A model generated the notes under the pieces. That model worked only from the letters and a program-made list of their open reading frames with translations, had not been told where the DNA came from and made no database searches. Of a DNA stretch of 64,000 nucleotides, positions 1 to 9,249 are shown in pieces; within the stretch, counting starts at the first letter, position 1, and every line of letters begins with the position of its first letter. A program made the translations under genes and the position numbers. Origin of the DNA: Oscheius onirici (Eukaryota; Nematoda; Chromadorea; Rhabditida; Rhabditidae); contig OW051472.1 of the NCBI GenBank assembly GCA_932521025.1, forward strand, positions 6,014,001 through 6,078,000, in the 5' to 3' direction.

Positions 1-186
1 AATTCACACAGACACATGCAAACTGCTTGTAGGCACTTTTATGTCCATCATATATTTTTCATCGACCAGCAGCACTTTCGCAATCTCCAGTTGTTTACGT
101 TCTCTTATCTCCGGGCTTTTCCCATTCTCAGCTCTTGTTTTCTCCGTGTTTTTCTTTTTCTGAATCGGTATTTATAGCCAGTACAA

Positions 187-547
187 ATGGAGCCAATCTC
201 GCCGGATACCGAGGACATTCTGTACTACCAGGCCTCCGGATTGGGTGAGTTTATTACAATAAATTCTAACAGGACGCCCAATGATTAGAAATTTCAACTG
301 AAATATTCTAAGTACCTGGCAATTTCCCTGGCACTCTAAACCATTTACTAGAAGATAAAGGATTCATCGTCCTACCTCATTTTGAATTCTTCTTCCATCA
401 GACAGTACGTTTTCTTGTCCGACCATGGCTGAGATCGATCCAGATGCAAATGAGCTCCGCCCAGAATATGATGACTCACTCCCAATATCCGTCTGTCTCG
501 CGCATTTCACAAGCCTCCTTCTCAATGACCAGTTTCGGATGTTTTGA
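187..547 (+). CDS. Putative small two-exon gene, unknown function
   Basis: Exon 1 (187-244) starts MEPISPDTEDILYY and ends at a good donor (G|GTGAGT). Exon 2 (402-547) follows an acceptor ending ATCAG. Joined in phase 1 they give a 67-residue reading frame ending RMF-stop with no internal stop. The product is acidic and has no signal peptide, membrane segment or motif that I recognise. The coherent phase across the splice is the main support. It could equally be the 5' end of a longer alternatively spliced gene, perhaps the one at 1825. I see no family assignment. Confidence 0.35.
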
Positions 548-1305
548 AGTCACTCTTCAAGCGGTCTTCACTTTTTTGACTGAAGAAGTGATGCGTGTTC
601 TGAAGAGTGGAATCAGCTGTTTGGTTCTCAGACCTGCTTCCAAACAGTTTGGCCTCAAAAGAGGGATTGTTCGTAAAGAAGGGAGCGTATTCTTTTTCTT
701 CAGTATTGACTACTTACCATTACGCCTCCTCTAAGCTTCGAAACTTAATGTTTTCACTGTCACTTAAGCCTTTTCAAAGTTCACAATATTCTACGAAGTT
801 GTAGATCTTGTACACCGCTACAACTATGCCGAGCATGCCAAATCTGCAAAATGTAAGCAATTGATATTCTTGAAGTCCCAAAATTTGGCTAGAGACTTTA
901 CCCCTTTTCTGAACAAACGAGAACATGATATAAGAAGCAACAATTTCGCAACAATGAGCAAATGAGTGCCTAATCACACTGCCATTCGCCTGCTGCTGGT
1001 AATTGTGCTGCCATGCAAATGGGCATCGATTGCGGCTGTCCCATCCATCGATCCGAGCAATAATCCTTTGTCTTTCCTTCCACCCAATCTGCCAATTACC
1101 GAGAGTAACACGATACCGCCTCCTGTAGCATTCAGCTCAGATTTCAGTTAGTTTCTTTTTCTCTATAGCCTATCGTCTATGCATTAACCTCTTATGGCCC
1201 CCGCTCTCAATCAGCACGCCATAATAATGGCCTCCAGTCCATTTCTTTCCTCTCTCTACCCGTTATTGCTTCTCCTCTCGGTTACTCTACTTGACTCTAT
1301 ACAGC
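548..1305. other. Interval without a supportable gene
   Basis: Short open frames occur on both strands, but none has paired splice sites or a recognisable product. The stretch just before 1306 is pyrimidine-rich, which could be promoter or acceptor sequence for the acidic exon that follows. Confidence 0.4.
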
Positions 1306-1455
1306 ATGTCCGATACCGAAGAAGTTCATCAGCCGGTCGAAGAGGTTGAACATGAAGATTATCAGGAGGAAGAATCGGGAGAACTTGAGACTCGGATAGA
1401 AGTAGAGGTTCCTGTTGAAGAGGGCGAGGAAGAGACTCTTGAAGAACAACAGGGT
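1306..1455 (+). CDS. Acidic exon, possible alternative first exon
   Basis: An ATG-initiated stretch of about 49 codons starting MSDTEEVHQPVEE is dominated by Glu, Asp and Val and ends at a donor (CAG|GTATGT). Such Glu-rich openings are typical of troponin T N-termini, but no basic troponin T exons follow here, so that identity is not supported. It may be an alternative 5' exon of the gene at 1825 or an isolated remnant. The composition differs clearly from the surrounding non-coding DNA. Confidence 0.3.
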
Positions 1456-1824
1456 ATGTTAGCCGCTGGGAGTGTTAGCGAGATGTGTCTTTTTGGTCAT
1501 CCCATATACCTTTGTTTCTTCCTATTGTTTCAACAAGTAGCGGAAACAGTCATTGTTTCCAAATATAGGTTGAAACTTTTTGAAACAGTTTGTGCACGAA
1601 AAAGCTATTTACCAAAGAAGGTTACCCTCAAAATCATATGATTCACTGTCAAGAAATCTGTTTCTGATGCTGGTTGTCCCGTTCCCCGTACCGAATTCGA
1701 TGATGTCTTTTCTAGCGGCGCGTTTGGCGATTGCTTTGTTTCTCATTGCCAGCTCAGCCTTCCGACGCCGCCCATCTTTCCCCGAATTGTCTCACAGAAA
1801 CATTCGTGTCTTCTTCCCCTCACC

Positions 1825-2753
1825 ATGAGCTACAGCAGCCGCTACGGCTCCTCTTACGGCTCTTATTCCTCGCCGCGATACGATCGTTCAGACTCTCGGT
1901 TTGAGTTAGACCATAATGGGAAGAGTCTCTCTTCAGACGCGATTCCAATTACAGTAGTGGTAGCTATCGTAGAGACTCGGGAACTTCTCGCTATGGCGAT
2001 TACGGCAGTTCTCGATTCGCTACCTCTCGCGACAAGAGTTTCGAATATACCTCAAAATACACTGATCCGGACAGGTTCTCAAAGTACCGTCAGCAGTTGG
2101 TACTCGAAAGTAAGAAATTGCATTATAACTCGGCAGATAAAACTAACACTTTCATCTTTTTCAGAATCCTATGACACTGAACCATCTGCCGTAGAAGAAG
2201 CTCACGAGTCGGAAGAGCATCACGGTAAAGAGCCTTTTCAACCCAAATCAGCAGTTTTTAGAGCCGGTGGTTCTTCAGGAGAGCGACGTCGATCATTTTT
2301 CTCCGTCTGCTGAGGAATCAGCTGAACATGTTCTGAAATACGAAACGGAACCTCTGGAGAATGATCCCGAGGAGACTGTCCGTGAAACGACTCCCGAACC
2401 GCCAGTCTACGTGACTGAGACCACCGTCCGTCGGGAATCTGTCTCTTCTCCCAACGAGAACAGCAATCCCGAGGTGTTCAGCAGTCCGAAGAAGCTGGGC
2501 GGTGGAGTCTGGCCTCCTCAAGACGATGCTTCCCAGAAACTTGGCGGAATTCCCGAGGATACTGGAGTTGGAAAGAGTACATGGGTGTGAGAATAACCAG
2601 AATCTTAATTCAGAGCGTGTTTCCGATCTGATTGCTCGTTTCAACGCTGGAAATGTGGAAAATGACGGTCTGGCCAAGACGGACAGCGCCTACAAGCAGG
2701 CCTATGGAGCCAGTGGTCGCAACGGAAAGGTACAGCAGTCCGTCTTCCATTGA
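1825..2753 (+). CDS. Ser/Tyr/Arg-rich disordered protein, unknown function
   Basis: Five exons (1825-1898, 1937-2109, 2165-2224, 2262-2576, 2614-2753) join to 254 codons with consistent phases, giving 253 aa. Residues 1-60 are low-complexity Ser/Tyr/Gly/Arg (MSYSSRYGSSYGSY, then SRYGDYGSSRF). The middle (about 85-170) is acidic, with repeated Glu/Pro/Thr. The C-terminal third carries KLGGGVWPP and the short conserved-looking segment RVSDLIARFN, and the protein ends VQQSVFH. No signal peptide or membrane segment is visible. Three of its introns are only 37-38 nt, which sets the practical lower size limit for introns in this genome. A filament- or cytoskeleton-associated role would be a guess; I do not recognise the family. 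Confidence 0.75.
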
Positions 2754-2950
2754 TCGTGCGCTATTCTATTCTCGTAACTTGGGTAGTCCTGCTTGTCCAA
2801 TTCCACTTATTTTCTCCGCAATACATGTCAGCACAATAAAGCTTCTATCTGTCTAATATCTGGATTTTACAGCGTTCTCTTGACTGGAAAACTGTTTAAA
2901 AAGAGAAGACTCTTTGTCAGAGAAGTCGTCACGAAAAGACTAAAATTCGA

Positions 2951-3354
2951 GGTAATACTCGAGCTGGCAACCCCCCTCAGTTCGAATTTTTGGCGCGTCA
3001 ACCCCCTGGTATTCATTTTTTATGTTTTTACCCATTTTCCACCCATTTTTACACTTTCTGAGTATGTTTATCGAATTCTACGCCTAAAACAACCCCTAGA
3101 ATCCGAACACTGCTCAAAATTTTAGCGAAATAGGCAATCTTTGCCTACTATTGTTCCCACGAGTTTTCTTCGAAAATCAAAGGTTTTCCTTTGTAGTTTT
3201 TGGATTCTAGGGGTTGTTTTAGGCGCAGAATTCGATAAACATACTCAGAAAGTGTAAAAATGGGTGGAAAATGGGTAAAAACATAAAAAATGGACACCAG
3301 GGGGTTGACGCGCCAAAAATTTGAACTGAGGGGGTTGCCAGCTCGAGTATTACC
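2951..3354. repeat. Foldback (palindromic) element, MITE-like
   Basis: The left arm (about 2951-3106) and right arm (about 3198-3354) are near-perfect reverse complements around a loop of about 90 nt. The ends read GGTAATACTCGAGCTGGCAA. The arms contain the G/C-rich landmark GGCGCGTCAACCCCC. Fragments related to this family recur near 17520-17600, 23500-23690, 24775-24805, 32570-32620 and 33000-33050, mostly inside introns. There is no coding capacity. Confidence 0.8.
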
Positions 3355-3444
3355 AAGTTCGATCATAAAGGAGGCTGCGCTCTTACTAACGTAATCGTTT
3401 GAAAGAGTTTCAAAAGTGTAAAACAAGAAATCCCAAGGACCAAT

Positions 3445-4058
3445 TTATTTCTCCAGTTTCTTCTCCGTCTCGCCAACCTTCAACGGTTTCATCTTCCGTA
3501 TATGGCTCATTATCACGGAGTAGATTAGCGTCACTGTGTTGATGTACAGAAGTCGGTATTTGAACGGCAGATACTTGAAGTTGAGATAGTTGGCCAGCGG
3601 CCAGTAGAGCGTATCGACGGTCAGAATGTCCCAGAACTTCTTCTTGTACTCTATCAGCGCCTGCTGAAAACTTCTTCCGGACAAAAGAGCGGCCGAGATG
3701 ATGAAACAGCCGCTGAGGACTGGATTGCTCAATCCGTCGAAGAACATCTTCTTCACGACGATCCTGTTCCTACTGCCGTTCCATTTTACTCGATCCAGAG
3801 TCCGGTAGAAGAGATACTCGAGTGGAGCCACCGTCATGCTGGCTGTCGACTGGATGTACGTCTGTCGATGGTCCCATCCCTTCTTTTTGACCTGTTCCGT
3901 GATCACTTGCTCCAGATAGTCTCCCACCGCGAAAATGGCTCCACTGGTGATTACATTGGTCCACAGAAGATGTCTTTGAAAGAAGTTCTACCGAAATTCC
4001 AGTTAATTAGAATACAAAGACTTACTTTAGCATTTTGAAGTGGTATAAATCCCTTCAT
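3445..4058 (-). CDS. Mpv17/PMP22-family membrane protein
   Basis: Two exons on the minus strand (4026-4058 and 3445-3987) give 191 aa starting MKGFIPLQNAK. The family is recognised from the N-terminal segment around VGDYLEQ, the central YRTLDR and VVKKMFFDG segments, and the C-terminal half with KKKFWDILTVDTLYWP and NYLNFKYLPFKYR, which match the Mpv17/PXMP2 pattern (WxxYxxDxxxWPxxNxxNFxxxPxxxR). Members are small four-helix proteins of peroxisomal or inner mitochondrial membranes, implicated in channel or metabolite-transport activity. Length is normal for the family. The start is preceded directly by an acceptor (GCTAGCAG|ATG), suggesting trans-splicing. It lies head to head with a paralogue at 4.8 kb, pointing to an inverted local duplication. 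I cannot say which organelle it serves. Confidence 0.85.
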
Positions 4059-4800
4059 CTGCTAGCGGTTAGTAGTCAGTCAATGCACACCGAACTGAAA
4101 GGAGTGGTGAAGGCCAAGTAGAGAACGTACCTCATCGGATGTACCCAATAAACGAGAATATTGCTTTTAGTTATTTTTTATTTTGTTTTAAGTTTTTGAA
4201 TAGTTTTTGTTAATAATAAAGTTTATAAACTTCAATTTGGGAAAGTTTATTTTTGAACAGTACTCGTCAGCTCTTCGACTATGAGACGTTTTCCTCAAAG
4301 AATCAAGGTACCGTCAAGCTGAAAGAATCCGATTAGAATAGAACTATCTGATCACTTGGTCTTCGCTTTCGACCTATACTAAACTACCATTTCGCTCTGA
4401 CTACCTAACCCCATGATAGCTGTTGTAATGTTTGGGTTTTTGTCTCAGAAGTCTTGCATCCTAACAACCGGGAGGGTAACTACTGTCTTTACTACACTTT
4501 GGGACTTGGGGAGAAACCGCAATTTTGTAATTCACGCGTCCAGTTTCCAGCTTTGCGATGTTTAGCAAATTTGTAGAATTCGATAAGCTTTACGACTTTG
4601 CATCACAGTATAAAACTCAAAAATGCTTTAGTCACATTGAACATTCGTATACTTTAGGTCTAGAAAGAGCGAGAGAATACTTTGTCTTTGCCAGCTTTAT
4701 CCTGTAAGTCTAGCCCATTTTGTAGGCTGTCTGGCCACCGGACTTGTTCTGTTACTTTGTCTCATCTCTCTGACCTAGTATCTCTTACATAATCTCTCCA
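4059..4800. other. Shared upstream region between divergent Mpv17-family genes
   Basis: This interval separates two divergently oriented paralogues, so it should hold both promoters. A 49-codon frame from 4558 (MFSKFVEFDKLY) ends at a GTAAGT donor near 4702 and could be the first exon of the plus-strand gene. However, its phase (2) does not match the phase-0 acceptor at 4808, so I did not join it. Confidence 0.4.
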
Positions 4801-4807
4801 TTTTCAG

Positions 4808-5375
4808 TTCTTTCTGGCAAGAAATCTATTGGCCACAAACATGATTACGGCAAGTCTGATCTTTGGAGTTGGCGACTTTTTGGAGCAAGTCGTCTCGGGC
4901 CGAATGGAACAAACTGGCTGGGAAGCACGACAAAGTCTCGCCTTTGCCGGAGCCGGTCTAATATCGACGCCGACGACCTTTCTCTTCTACAGAACTCTGG
5001 AAAGAATCCGATTCAAGGGATCTCAACACACGGTCGTCATGAAGAAGCTCTTTTTCGACATGTGTACCAATCCTTTTACGACGGCCTACATCATCATCTC
5101 GGCTGCCCTATTCGAGGGAAAAAGTTTCGAGACTGCCGTCAGAGAATGGAAGACAAAGTTTGATACCTGCTTCTTGTCAGGCTTACTTCATTTTCAGATT
5201 CTGGGAATATTTCTACACCGATCTTGTCATCTGGCCCACGACCAACTACACCAACTTTTATCGGATACCTTTCAAGTTCAGACTGATCTACCTCAATACA
5301 GTCGGACTGATCTACGGCATCATCTTGGCCAACATCAGGAAACGAAAAGAATTGGCTCAAAAAACTTACGACTAG
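4808..5375 (+). CDS. Mpv17/PMP22-family membrane protein (paralogue), 5' exon unresolved
   Basis: Exon 4808-5157 follows acceptor TTTTCAG and opens FFLARNLLATNM; exon 5198-5375 ends at TAG. The 40-nt intron between them begins GTTTG, and removing it restores the family block as KTKFWEYFYTD, WPTTNYTNFYRIPFKFR. The two paralogues are alike throughout (VGDFLEQ against VGDYLEQ; FYRTLERI against FYRTLDRV; KKLFFD against KKMFFD). The first exon, probably only about a dozen codons as in the neighbour, was not identified with confidence, so the listed start is an exon start rather than a start codon. Function as for the neighbour: a small multi-pass membrane protein of peroxisome or mitochondrion. 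Confidence 0.8.
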
Positions 5376-5520
5376 AGAATCTACGAACACAATTACGATG
5401 GAAATAAACTTAAGTCTGGCTCTTTTCAGTCTGAAGAGTGCAACAAACTTGTCTGGTCTAAACTATTAAAAAGCTATGGTGTCTGCGGCTGACTCTGTCT
5501 GTCTGTTTGTCCACGGCCAT

Positions 5521-7318
5521 GAGAATCGTCGTAGCTAGTCAAGAGAATTAGATAGCAAGTTACTGTTAAACTTATTGTTTCTACAGACTTTGGTTTCTAT
5601 TGTGTTAGTGGCTAATAGGAAGAAAAATTTGAAACGGAAAAGAGCAGGCAGAAAAGTTTGGCACTACAAAGTCACCAGGCGACGGAGTTGTTTGGTGCAG
5701 AATGAAAGAAAGAATGAGTTGCAAATACTAGCCAAATATGTATGGGATGTTATTATAAATTTGCAATAGTTGTTTTGAGTGAGATGGAAGAACAGACGCA
5801 GAGATGTCAATCTGTCGCATAGACAACGAAGAGACGGACGAACAGGCGACATGGTCATCACATGCAGATTGTCCGTTCTCAGGAGACACCTGAAGGGACA
5901 GAGATGCAGTCTATCGACAGAGGAAACTGAGGAAGAGTTCAAACAAATAGAGAGTCTACGACAGACATCGTTGCACGTTAATAGTAGAGAAATAATTTAT
6001 TGGAAGCATTGTCGAGTAAAATTAACAATAGATTGTAGAGCAACTTTGTCATCAATTTTAAGAAGCGGTGTGAAAATGGTCTCAACCTCTTCTACAGAAC
6101 GAACGCAAACACAATAAAACCATTTTGCTCTATCTTCTCCTGTGGTCAACACAGCTACGACGACATGACCATCGGGCGATGTATATATGAATAAATATAA
6201 ATGCACTGTGGTTGCATTTTGACGAGTTTCTTGGATCTCAAAGAATCGATAAAGAAACAGATCGTTTTCAGGACGCATTTTTGAATGGTCGATTATGTCC
6301 AAAATATTCATCTCCAGCACCTGATTACGGCCACGGGCGGCGATTTCCTGAATTTTTTTTTCTCAAACAGTTTTCCCATCTCTGTGAGTTCACCTTTGTA
6401 AACTTCTCAACGCAACGACGCGCAATGCTGAGAAGCTAACCGAATTCGATTTCACTCAATTTTAGGAAAGCGAGCATCTATAATGCCGTCCTTGGAAACA
6501 GAGCTCATGAGTCAAGTTTAGATAAATTGAACAGAAACGTTCTGAGAGAAAATCTACTTTTATGCCAGCTCTCGTATGTGATGAAAAATATCAATAGACG
6601 GTCATATCCAACCACCCAGTTACAGACCCAGTAGTTCTGATACTCTCAGTAATTCGGACAGATGAGAGCGGTCAGAAGTGGAACGAGTCACAACAGCGGA
6701 GTCGATGGCTGGTTATACTCCTTGTAGAATTTCAGACAAAAATTTGGCATGACCCCTCTCCCAAAATCATAATAAATGTGAGCCAAACGGTAGTTTTTTC
6801 TCGGAATTTGCTCATCGCCAGTCAGCTCTTATGGGAAGACTTTCGTCTTTCGACAATTCTGTAAGCCATAAATGGTTCTCTGATTCCTGAACAACTACTA
6901 CATCACTGGAAAACTCAAGAAAATGAACTGACCAGCCAGGGGTTAAAATTAGCATGACCAGGTACTTGTCTTCGAAACTTTTCACGTTTTATCTACTCAT
7001 CTTCGCTAATTTGTCTTCTCTTCGGCTTAGGGGCGGCAACAGACTGAGAATGATTGGACGAACAAATATACCTTCTTCCAGTAGCCGATACCTGAAAAAC
7101 GGACTAGAAAGAACAGGTCTACCTGTTATGTTTTTTTCTGAGATGTCCCAATTACCAATTCCTAAACACCTTGACACCGCCTCAGTCCTACAATGCCCAA
7201 ATTGCTAGTCACTCCGAAGAGATCCTTATCGAAACCCGAATCAGCCCTCGGACGGAAGACTGAAGCTTTCGGAAGCTGGGTTGCTCGGGACAGACCCAGA
7301 TCCTAGTCAAGGTGCAAA
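5521..7318. repeat. Left arm of long inverted repeat (partner at 62.3-64.0 kb)
   Basis: This block is repeated in reverse complement at about 62268-64000. From about 5750 to 7300 the two copies are almost identical: a 112-codon frame in each differs at one residue, and an 84-codon frame is identical. From 5521 to 5750 they are only partly alike, with substitutions and indels. Homology stops at about 7318 on the inner side. The arm carries the exon annotated at 5997-6350. No transposase or polymerase was seen in it. Confidence 0.9.
5997..6350 (-). CDS. Exon of an unidentified protein, copy in left repeat arm
   Basis: On the minus strand an exon begins after acceptor AAATTCAG (at 6350), reads EIAARGRNQVLEMN, and ends RQCFQ-stop at 5997, giving about 117 codons. 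The composition looks like a folded globular domain: alternating hydrophobic strands such as VHLYLFIYTS and HVVVAVLTTGEDRAKWFY, then helices. The preceding exon was not found. The same exon is intact in the right arm at 63241-63594 and decayed at 8103-8375. Conservation of the frame in two copies is weak support for function because the copies are nearly identical overall. I do not recognise the family. Confidence 0.45.
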   Translation of the reverse strand, partial: QEIAARGRNQVLEMNILDIIDHSKMRPENDLFLYRFFEIQETRQNATTVHLYLFIYTSPDGHVVVAVLTTGEDRAKWFYCVCVRSVEEVETIFTPLLKIDDKVALQSIVNFTRQCFQ

Positions 7319-8102
7319 GAGAAAGGTTACTGAGAGTAGGAACGAAAGAATGAGAAAAGTGGAAATACCTGACCTAATTTGGAAGAAGACGAGAGCACGA
7401 GCGAACAACTGACGACACAATGACTCCAAGGTAAGCGTGTTTCGTTTGATTAGTTTCGACAATTCGAAACAGGAGTTAAAGTTGACAAGTCAAAAAGATG
7501 GCTTCTGTCTTTAGTCGCCTATACTCTGATCAAGATGAACTCTTTCGAAGGTTAGTCAGTTTTTCGCCGTTTCTCTGCCATTGTTTCTGAGCTAGTCGTT
7601 AGAGCAGCGTTTCGAATCAGATTCTAAATGTCCCCTAGTACAAACCTAAGTTGACTGTCTTGTTTCCACTTCTAGTTCAAAACTGATTATTTAATCCCAG
7701 CAATCTCGTGACCATGGACAAACGCAAACACACAGATACCACCACAGACACCATTGCGCTTTAGTGGTAGAGAGATCCTGTCGTAGTCGGAATCCTGATT
7801 GGTCCGCCCTTTTGTACACTTGTTTTTAACGAGCACCTGACATCTGCTATACAACTTCCAAGCTGTAGAAGTACTCTAACCCATATCGAATATTGTCCAA
7901 ATTTCGTCTCTGAGAAATAGCAGGTTTTCTAGGAAACTGATGAAGAGAGTAGTTCTAGCCAAGAAAGTATTTCAACACCCATATTTCAATGGGTATCAGG
8001 GACATCCGATATCTGAAAAAACAGAAACTACGCCTCTTTTCGTGATCCTATACAACTTGGGATAATGGTTCCGTAATGCAGGAACAGTATAATCATAGCT
8101 CC
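7319..8102. other. Interval without a supportable gene
   Basis: This stretch is unique sequence beyond the inner edge of the left repeat arm. No open frame has splice-site support and I see no clear repeat structure. Confidence 0.4.
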
Positions 8103-8375
8103 ATTTTTGTACGGATTTATTGGAAGCAACGGCGAGAAAGATCAGCAATGGATTGAAGGACAAAGTTGTCTCAATTTTAAGGGTAGAACAGAACTGCGAT
8201 GTCCTCTAGGGATCAAACACAAACAGAATAGAAAGTTATAGGATAGATTGGGCATTTTGATTTTCCTTCTTCAATTTGGGAAGTTCTTCTTGATTCAATC
8301 TGCACTTCCACGAGGTCAACAACCTGTGATGGCCATACAGATGCATAGGTCAAAAGATAAACAACTACTGAGGCG
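8103..8375 (-). pseudogene. Decayed third copy of the repeat-arm exon
   Basis: The segment shares scattered identical runs with 5990-6230 in the same orientation, for example TTTATTGGAAGCA, then the region around TCAATTTTAAG, then GGTCAACA...GACCAT-like sequence near 8310-8335. Insertions (about 8245-8300) and frameshifts destroy the reading frame. It lies less than 1 kb inside the left arm, so it is a diverged direct repeat rather than part of the recent inverted pair. Confidence 0.55.
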
Positions 8376-9249
8376 ATCGAGAGAAAATCGTGAGCCCGGA
8401 TCCTACTACACTTTGATTAGTTATAAAGCCACTTTTCACTTGCCCACTCTGACTGAATTTCCTGCGATTTCCAGAGCCGATCAAAGATCATACCTTTGAC
8501 CGCCTCGAGGTTCCCAGCTAATTTCTGCCCAGCATTCGTACGTTTCTGGGAATATCCTATATTCTTTTCTCCTTGACGTCGCTTTTTTAGTTAATCATCC
8601 AGCAAATTCAATGCCAGCCATTAAGAGTCCAATACTTCCAGAAAATCTCCTCCAATCAGTCTTATTCGTGCTAGTGTTGATCGTTGATCCGTGCCTCAGA
8701 TTTACGATATGTTCGTCGTAACTCTTCCGGACTCAGACTTCTGAGAAATGGTCTGATCTTTGTCATCGCTGCTCCTTTGTCCAATTAGATGAAGTTAATA
8801 TTCCGCAGCAGAAGGTCCTTTGTGATCTAATTACCTTGACTCAAAGAATATTTTTTTTATAACTTCGACACTCGAATTATAATTGTCCAGGCAATATTCC
8901 TCTTCTTCGTAAAAATCCGCATCTTTGTACACTACTTCGTTAGTACGGAACAAGATTTCCCAAAGACCAAAGCATTTTCTAGTCTCGCTGTTCTATTCAA
9001 TGAAATATGTTCTGCATCCTTCCTATACTCATACAAAAACATACAAAAACTATTCAGTGGTCTGAGGCTTCGCCAACTTGTGAGAGACCGAGAATCTTCT
9101 ATTTTCGTAAGCGTCATCGGAACTTTAAAAAGTGTTCTCTAGGATCCTTTTACTCTTATCCCGTCTCCATGCTCTCCCACAGCTTGATAATACTTCTAAT
9201 TCAATTTTCTCCGAACACTTTGATTTCTAGGTGGTCTCTCTCGAGGAAA
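8376..9249. other. Upstream interval of the chemoreceptor gene
   Basis: No gene is supported here. The sequence just before 9250 is a plausible 5' region for the srd-like receptor. Confidence 0.35.

Noticed and set aside
1306-1455. Troponin T.
   Set aside because: Only an acidic N-terminal-like exon is present; none of the basic, conserved troponin T exons follow.
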